Below, piece by piece: positions 60,883 to 64,000 of a stretch of DNA of 64,000 nt. Numbering within the stretch: the stretch's first letter is position 1; the number at the start of each line of letters is the position of its first letter. Both the position numbers and the translations under genes were made by a program. This DNA comes from an uncultured Gemmiger sp. (lineage in GTDB: Bacteria > Bacillota > Clostridia > Oscillospirales > Ruminococcaceae), in the NCBI GenBank assembly GCA_947629015.1, contig CANRCB010000003.1, positions 48,727 to 112,726 on the forward strand, read 5' to 3'. The notes under the pieces are model-generated. The model saw only the letters and a program-made list of their open reading frames with translations. It was not told the DNA's origin and did no database searches.

Positions 60883-61353
60883 ATGCCCAGAAGAGGTAAT
60901 GTCGCAAAACGCGAAGTTCTGGCTGATCCCATGTACAATTCCAAGATGGTCACCCGGCTGATCAACTCGATCATGCTGGACGGCAAAAAGGGCGTGGCCC
61001 AGAAGATCGTGTACGATGCCTTTGACATCGTGAAAGACAAGACCGGCAACGACCCGCTCGAGATGTTTGAAAAAGCGCTCGAGAACATCATGCCCAGCCT
61101 TGAAGTCAAGGCCCGCCGCGTGGGCGGCGCCACCTATCAGGTGCCGCTGGAAGTCAGCCCCGCCCGTCGTGAAACGCTCGGCCTGCGCTGGCTCACCCAG
61201 TACAGCCGCGCCCGCAATGAAAAGACCATGTCCCAGCGCCTGGCGGCAGAGATCATCGATGCGACCAACAATGCCGGTGCCGCGGTCAAACGCCGTGAAG
61301 ACACCCACAAGATGGCCGAGGCCAACAAGGCTTTCGCCCATTATCGTTATTGA
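60883..61353 (+). CDS. rpsG: 30S ribosomal protein S7
   Basis: [47 protein letters not shown]... Confidence 0.98.
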   Translation: MPRRGNVAKREVLADPMYNSKMVTRLINSIMLDGKKGVAQKIVYDAFDIVKDKTGNDPLEMFEKALENIMPSLEVKARRVGGATYQVPLEVSPARRETLGLRWLTQYSRARNEKTMSQRLAAEIIDATNNAGAAVKRREDTHKMAEANKAFAHYRY

Positions 61354-61380
61354 TTCTCTGATTTCCAGGAGGTTTAAGCC

Positions 61381-63504
<2,124 letters not shown>

Positions 63505-63533
63505 ACCGCTGCCCAACTATTTTTGCAACGGTC

Positions 63534-63562
63534 TTGATTTTTGCCCCAAAATCCGGTATGAT
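63534..63562 (+). promoter_or_regulatory. Predicted tuf promoter
   Basis: TTGATT 63534-63539, 17-bp spacer, TATGAT 63557-63562. Confidence 0.7.
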
Positions 63563-63614
63563 AGCCTTACAGTTGTACCCATTGATTCGTTTTAATTAAA
63601 GGAGGAAATTCCCC

Positions 63615-64000
63615 ATGGCTGAGAAAGCTAAATTTGACCGCTCTCTTGAGCATGTGAACATTGGCACCATCGGTCACGTTGACCATGGCAAGACCACCCT
63701 GACCGCCGCCATCACCAAGGTCCTGTCCTTCAAGGGCGATGCGGACTTCATGGCGTATGACAGCATCGACAAGGCCCCCGAGGAGAAGGCCCGCGGCATC
63801 ACGATCAACACCGCGCACGTTGAGTACCACACCGACAAGCGCCACTATGCCCACGTTGACTGCCCCGGCCATGCCGACTATATCAAGAACATGATTACCG
63901 GTGCCGCCCAGATGGATGGCGCTATCCTGGTCGTGGCCGCCTCCGACGGCCCCATGCCCCAGACCCGTGAGCACATCCTGCTCGCCCGTCAGGTCGGCGT
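63615..64000 (+). CDS. tuf: Elongation factor Tu (3' truncated by window)
   Basis: ATG 63615: [41 protein letters not shown]...[35 protein letters not shown]. Not in the ORF track because it is open-ended. Confidence 0.98.
   Translation, partial: MAEKAKFDRSLEHVNIGTIGHVDHGKTTLTAAITKVLSFKGDADFMAYDSIDKAPEEKARGITINTAHVEYHTDKRHYAHVDCPGHADYIKNMITGAAQMDGAILVVAASDGPMPQTREHILLARQVG

Overview
The window is GC-rich and appears to come from a Firmicute, probably Oscillospiraceae-like (inferred from gene content only). It has two parts. (A) About 0-45.4 kb is a large surface-polysaccharide locus. It encodes GDP-mannose/GDP-6-deoxysugar genes (manA, manC, gmd, an rmd-like reductase), a Wzm/Wzt-type ABC exporter, many GT4/GT2 glycosyltransferases, a coiled-coil methyltransferase, three large multi-TM (GT-C-like) proteins, a radical SAM/SPASM protein, ugd, and a CDP-sugar set (rfbF, rfbG, rfbH). 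These are followed by GtrA, a DRE-TIM aldolase, a YerE/acetolactate-synthase-like ThDP enzyme, and an SDR - DXS-like - DXS-like - SDR block. (B) About 45.5-64 kb is housekeeping: rpoB, rpoC, pepF, an MFS symporter, a GH36 alpha-galactosidase, a CmpB-like membrane protein, rpsL, rpsG, fusA and the 5' end of tuf. The main discovery candidate is a set of four poly-G tracts, each exactly 9 G, inside four different genes of the polysaccharide locus. One of them (an epimerase at ~23.6 kb) is frameshifted (OFF) at its tract; the other three are in frame (ON). This is the signature of slipped-strand phase variation, and here it would control a putative branched-sugar and extracytoplasmic decoration pathway in a Gram-positive lineage. 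Also notable: tandem DXS-like proteins that have lost the acceptor-phosphate arginine, a recurring C-terminal domain shared by two adjacent membrane proteins, a half-length glycosyltransferase, a decayed tyrosine recombinase, and an unusual separation of rpoBC from the rpsL-rpsG-fusA-tuf operon. All similarity statements come from reading the translations; no search was run.
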